From contig NZ_JAAUWT010000008.1 in the NCBI RefSeq assembly GCF_014694455.1, positions 62,001 through 126,000 on the forward strand: a stretch of 64,000 nt of DNA. Direction: 5' to 3'. The translations under genes and the position numbers were made by a program. This stretch comes from Vibrio sp. S9_S30. GTDB lineage: Bacteria > Pseudomonadota > Gammaproteobacteria > Enterobacterales > Vibrionaceae. Below are positions 60,745 through 64,000 of this stretch, piece after piece. Position 1 is the stretch's first letter; the number at the start of each line of letters is the position of its first letter. The notes under the pieces were generated by a model. It made no database searches and was not told the origin of the DNA. It saw only the letters and a program-made list of their open reading frames with translations.

Positions 60745-61539
60745 TTATTCCGGCAATATTATGGGAATTTGGCTCATGATTCCGCCGTCTACCCGAATGT
60801 CGGCGCCCGTCATAAATGAACACTTGCCTTGCGCAATAAACAACGCGAGCTCGGCCAATTCACGGGGTTCAGCCACCCTGCCTAATGGGTGGGCGTGACC
60901 CCAAGACTCCAGGATTTGCTCTTTCGACTGCTCGCCTTTCCATAAATCGGCAGCCCAGTGCAACATAGGGGTGTTGACCGACGCCGGACACAAGGCATTA
61001 ACGGTGATGCGATCGGCGGCGCAATCCAATGCCATAGACCGTGTGAGCTGTAAAATCGCGCCTTTGGAGGCGGCGTAAGCTGCCACGCCGGTTTGCGATG
61101 CATAAGACTGAATAGAAGCAATGTTAATGATCGCCCCTTTGCCTTGTTTGCGAATTTCGGGAATCGCGTATTTGCAGGTGTGAAATACCCCATTTAGGTT
61201 CACGCTGAGGACTTCATTCCACAGTTCTACGCTGGTTTCCACTACGTCACCATAGCGTTGTATCCCCGCGGAATTGATCACCACATCAAGGCGTTCAAAC
61301 GTGTGCACCACCTTTTCTACGCCCGCTTTAACCTCTTTCGCCTGACTGACGTCTAAGACGATACCCAAGAGATTTTCGCCATTCCCATGGTCCGACAACG
61401 TGGACTCACAAGACGCTGAGTCGTTACAGAAAAAAGCCACCTTGTAGCCCGCTTCGATGAATCTATCCACCATGGCACGCCCTATTCCTTTAGAGCCACC
61501 GGTGACCAGCACAACGTTGTTGTTTTCGCTTTTCATCAC
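60745..61539 (-). CDS. SDR-family sugar dehydrogenase
   Basis: 264 residues. The NAD(P) loop is TGGSKGIG (about 13-20), followed by NSAG (about 90), catalytic serine in NIASIQS and YxxxK in YAASK (about 157-161), and a C-terminal VDGG. In this operon it should oxidise the sugar at C1 to the aldonolactone hydrolysed by the SMP-30 protein. GAGGAG precedes the double ATG. It lies 59 bp after the GntR gene and may be co-transcribed with it. Confidence 0.9.
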   Translation of the reverse strand: MMKSENNNVVLVTGGSKGIGRAMVDRFIEAGYKVAFFCNDSASCESTLSDHGNGENLLGIVLDVSQAKEVKAGVEKVVHTFERLDVVINSAGIQRYGDVVETSVELWNEVLSVNLNGVFHTCKYAIPEIRKQGKGAIINIASIQSYASQTGVAAYAASKGAILQLTRSMALDCAADRITVNALCPASVNTPMLHWAADLWKGEQSKEQILESWGHAHPLGRVAEPRELAELALFIAQGKCSFMTGADIRVDGGIMSQIPIILPE

Positions 61540-61598
61540 TCACTCCTCGTCCTTGATGATGCAGTAATGGCTGAGAAAAATGCGCCCGTTCAAAGCGC

Positions 61599-62282
61599 TT
61601 ACTGAGAAAAATAGTCTGGAAACTGTTTTTGAATCACATCCAAATCTGGGAAGACATGAGCAATGTGGTCTAACATCGCGTTTCTCGCCGCCGGTGCATT
61701 GCCCACCAAAATGGCATGAACAATTTGCCGATGCTCGTCAATCAAGTCCGTTAATATCGTGCTACGACTCATTAAAATCAGCTTTCGAATGCGATCCATA
61801 TGAAACTTAGAATCCAAAATAATGGGCCACACCAACGGTTTACCTGCGCATTCACAAATCAATTGATGCATGCGTTCATCCGAGTTGTAAAACATCCCTG
61901 AGTTCTTGGTTCTTGCCGCAATTTCTTGCTCATTCAAACAGGTTTGCAAATTGAGTTGATCCAGCTCGCTGGTGCTTGCTTTTGCTGCCAATTGCGCCAA
62001 ATCGCCTTCCAATGTTCTTCTTACGTAATACGCGGTTTCAAACAGGGCTACCCGAATTGGGGCAACCATCAACTGACGCCTAGACGCGTTATCTATCAGC
62101 CTTTCTGTGGTTAGCCTAGCCACGGCTTCACGAACGGGAGTCCGGCTCATTTCCAGCTTATCCGCCAGCATTTGCTCCGATAGTGGTTGATGCGGCAGAA
62201 GCTTCATTTCAAGAATCATGGCTCGTATCACCCGATACGCTTGCTCGGAAGCCGTCAAGTAATCATAACGGTGATTTCGCAT
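61599..62282 (-). CDS. GntR/FCD-family regulator of the minus-strand sugar operon
   Basis: 227 residues. Winged helix with MLADKLEMSRTPVREAVARL (about 40-60) and an all-helical FCD domain with ligand/metal histidines (MHQLICE, DEHRQIVHAI). The ATG at 62282 with GAGAG is preferred; frames from 62339 or 62396 lack a ribosome binding site and would span the likely operator. First gene of the operon, so it probably controls itself and the genes after it. Confidence 0.87.
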   Translation of the reverse strand: MRNHRYDYLTASEQAYRVIRAMILEMKLLPHQPLSEQMLADKLEMSRTPVREAVARLTTERLIDNASRRQLMVAPIRVALFETAYYVRRTLEGDLAQLAAKASTSELDQLNLQTCLNEQEIAARTKNSGMFYNSDERMHQLICECAGKPLVWPIILDSKFHMDRIRKLILMSRSTILTDLIDEHRQIVHAILVGNAPAARNAMLDHIAHVFPDLDVIQKQFPDYFSQ

Positions 62283-62320
62283 TGGATTCTCTCTGTCAAA
62301 TTGATGCTCATCTGGATACC

Positions 62321-62338
62321 GTGTATACACTGCATACA
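62321..62338 (-). promoter_or_regulatory. Possible operator of the GntR regulator
   Basis: Perfect 10-bp palindrome GTGTATACAC followed by TGCATACA, 39-56 bp before the regulator start. Different from the TTGTA-N-TACAA type of the other operon. Confidence 0.45.
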
Positions 62339-62339
62339 T

Positions 62340-62732
62340 TTGATCGATATTTAACCACTCAACATCGGATTTGTAGGAATATTGGAGTGTGATCACAAGA
62401 TTGGCAGAGGATATATGAACTCAGTAGAACTCATTGCTGAGCATGTACATTCATATTGTGTATTGAAAAAAAGCGGGAAGTGACAGAGTACGAATGCAGG
62501 ATCCTCATCGCCTCTACTTGGGTGTAATGATTAACGTTGATATAAATGCTAAGTGTACTACGCTGAAAGATTAGGCCATCCAAACGTCCTCTTTACTAAC
62601 GAGCACAATGGTTTACAAAAAATTGGGAAGTACTGAATTTTCAAATGAGCGCTTGAACATTCTTACAACGGTTCTATCGAATACTTTGAAACTCAGAATT
62701 TTCTCGATTCCTCTAACACAAGGAGATATCTG
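62340..62732. other. Intergenic region, no gene seen
   Basis: About 390 bp between divergent genes. It includes an isolated CTACTTGGGTGTAATG near 62514, similar to one end of the ERIC-like element. No ORF with signals was found. Confidence 0.5.
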
Positions 62733-63215
62733 ATGAAAGCAATATGGTCGGCATGTGTAGCCTTATCTTTTTCCGTTGCCCCAATGGTTGTTCAGGGTCA
62801 GCAGTACTTCTCTCTAGGATATGCCTCTTCAGCGACAAAAGAACAAGGCAGAGAAGCTGGGTACACTCTCAATTACGGGCATAATTATTCAGACACATTT
62901 GGAGGGTTGTTGGTATCCAATGAATGGCAATTGGCTTCAATCGGTAAACAGCGCGCATATACGACACAAAGCATTGCCAATAACACCCGACTCACTTTAC
63001 CGATTACAAGCAATGTGAACCTTTCATTTCTTGTTGGTATCAATTATTTCCTTCAAAAAAGCCCAGAAGATACAGAGAACAAGTTTGGTTTTTCTTATGG
63101 CGGAGACTTAGGAATTCAATTGTCGGATAATATTTCTATAGTGGCGGGGTATAAGATTTACGAAGCGAAATCCAACATCTCCTCCGTATATTCCGAAATA
63201 CAATATTGGTTTTAA
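62733..63215 (+). CDS. Small outer-membrane beta-barrel protein
   Basis: 160 residues. The signal peptide (about 1-22, ending VVQG) is followed by QQYFSLGYASSATKEQGREA and about eight amphipathic strands ending in an aromatic residue (EIQYWF), as in OmpX/Ail-type barrels. AAGGAG lies seven bases before the ATG. No specific function is known. It is followed by a long hairpin. Confidence 0.8.
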   Translation: MKAIWSACVALSFSVAPMVVQGQQYFSLGYASSATKEQGREAGYTLNYGHNYSDTFGGLLVSNEWQLASIGKQRAYTTQSIANNTRLTLPITSNVNLSFLVGINYFLQKSPEDTENKFGFSYGGDLGIQLSDNISIVAGYKIYEAKSNISSVYSEIQYWF

Positions 63216-63238
63216 ACGCTTACCCAACTCCTGACATC

Positions 63239-63304
63239 AAAGAAGCCCACTCTTATTGGAATCAAGAATAAAACCAGAATAAAGAGTAAAACGTAGGCTT
63301 CTTT
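63239..63304. terminator. Long bidirectional terminator hairpin
   Basis: AAAGAAGCC / GGCTTCTTT outer stem with partial inner pairing (CACTCTTATT with AATAAAGAGT). It lies between the convergent barrel-protein and ppsA genes. Confidence 0.7.
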
Positions 63305-63317
63305 GTATACAGTCGTT

Positions 63318-64000
63318 CTATTTCCCGAGGTGTAACCAGGTTTCCAGCACGGTATCTGGGTTCAGTGAAACGGAGTCAATCCCCTGTTCCATTAACCATT
63401 GTGCAAGATCATCGTGATCCGATGGTCCTTGCCCACAAATGCCCACATATTTACCCGCTTTGTTCGCTGCCTGAATCGCCATCGAGAGCATGGCTTTTAC
63501 CGCTTCGTTACGCTCGTCAAACAGATGGGCAATTTCACCGGAATCTCTATCTAGCCCTAGCGTTAGCTGAGTCATATCGTTCGAACCAATCGAGAAGCCG
63601 TCGAAGTACTTCAAGAAGCTATCGGCCAACACGGCATTGGATGGCAATTCGCACATCATAATGACTTTTAAACCTTGGTCGCCACGGCGTAAATCGTGCT
63701 TCGCGAGCAAGTCAATCACCGATGCCGCTTCACTGACGGTGCGAACGAATGGAATCATGATTTCCACGTTTTTCAGCCCCATCTTGCCACGGACACGTTT
63801 CATGGCTTCACATTCCAGTGCGAAACAGTCTTCGAACTTCTCGGAAATGTAACGAGACGCACCACGGAAACCAAGCATTGGGTTTTCTTCAGTGGGTTCG
63901 TAGCGAACCCCCCCCACAAGGTTACGATACTCGTTCGATTTGAAATCCGACATACGTACAATCACACGTTTTGGCCAGAACGCCGCAGCGAGTGTCGAAA
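63318..64000 (-). CDS. ppsA: Phosphoenolpyruvate synthase, C-terminal part
   Basis: The frame is open to the right edge, so only the last 227 or so residues of a protein of about 790 are present. They form the PEP-binding TIM barrel: [16 protein letters not shown] with an arginine of the active site, [53 protein letters not shown] and the cysteine-containing GICGQGPSD. The enzyme makes PEP from pyruvate with ATP for gluconeogenesis, which suits growth on the sugar acids handled next door. Confidence 0.95.
   Translation of the reverse strand, partial: STLAAAFWPKRVIVRMSDFKSNEYRNLVGGVRYEPTEENPMLGFRGASRYISEKFEDCFALECEAMKRVRGKMGLKNVEIMIPFVRTVSEAASVIDLLAKHDLRRGDQGLKVIMMCELPSNAVLADSFLKYFDGFSIGSNDMTQLTLGLDRDSGEIAHLFDERNEAVKAMLSMAIQAANKAGKYVGICGQGPSDHDDLAQWLMEQGIDSVSLNPDTVLETWLHLGK

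Overview
The window looks like chromosomal DNA of a marine gammaproteobacterium, most likely Vibrio or a close relative. This rests on family resemblance only: RavA/ViaA, NirBDC/CobA, Gsk, CreA, TyrP and YaeQ of enterobacterial/vibrio type, a Vct/Fat-type catechol-siderophore uptake cluster, Leu/Cys tRNA clusters, and short Shine-Dalgarno-led genes at moderate G+C. The species cannot be fixed from the sequence. Both edges cut genes: a LysR regulator at the left and ppsA at the right.

Layout. 1-8.6 kb: LysR fragment, a translationally coupled alkylation-repair pair (Ada/AlkA fusion and Ogt), a secreted protein, a DEAD-box helicase, two small proteins and an exported amidohydrolase. 9.3-15.5 kb: two tRNA clusters (Leu-Cys and Cys-Leu-Cys) with matching promoters, flanking an anaerobic nitrite-reduction operon nirB-nirD-nirC plus cobA, preceded by FNR and NarP/NarL-like sites spaced as in the enteric nirB promoter. 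15.7-28 kb: viaA-ravA, Nudix hydrolase-ltaE, a periplasmic phosphodiesterase, a FadL-type porin, a second DEAD-box helicase, acpH with a short upstream ORF, and tyrP behind TyrR-like boxes. 28-38 kb: HAD phosphatase, creA, gsk, and a signalling cluster (apparent remnant of a periplasmic binding protein, membrane histidine kinase, response regulator with a degenerate HD-GYP domain, soluble histidine kinase), then yaeQ and an unknown gene. 38-44.5 kb: sugar O-acetyltransferase and an iron-siderophore uptake cluster with an orphan OmpR-type regulator behind a near-consensus Fur box. 44.7-47 kb: small housekeeping genes.

47.4-62.4 kb is a large sugar-acid catabolism region made of two converging units. 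The plus-strand unit is dgoR-like regulator, dgoK, dgoA and a DHDPS-family lyase; it has a 21-bp palindrome containing the core TTGTATTACAA in front of dgoK. The minus-strand unit is GntR regulator, SDR dehydrogenase, AGE-family epimerase, ribose-type ABC importer, enolase-superfamily dehydratase, SMP-30 lactonase, FAH-family dehydratase and a ketoglutarate-semialdehyde-type dehydrogenase. Read together they can encode uptake of a sugar, oxidation to an aldonate and dehydration to a 2-keto-3-deoxy acid. A C6 acid could then leave by DgoK/DgoA to pyruvate plus glyceraldehyde 3-phosphate, and a C5 acid by a Weimberg-type route to 2-oxoglutarate.

The most unusual feature of the window as a whole is its large number of short tandem-repeat arrays (units of 15-24 bp, 2-6 copies) in intergenic DNA. 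Several begin at, or include copies of, the stop codon of the preceding gene. Small in-frame repeats also occur inside two genes.
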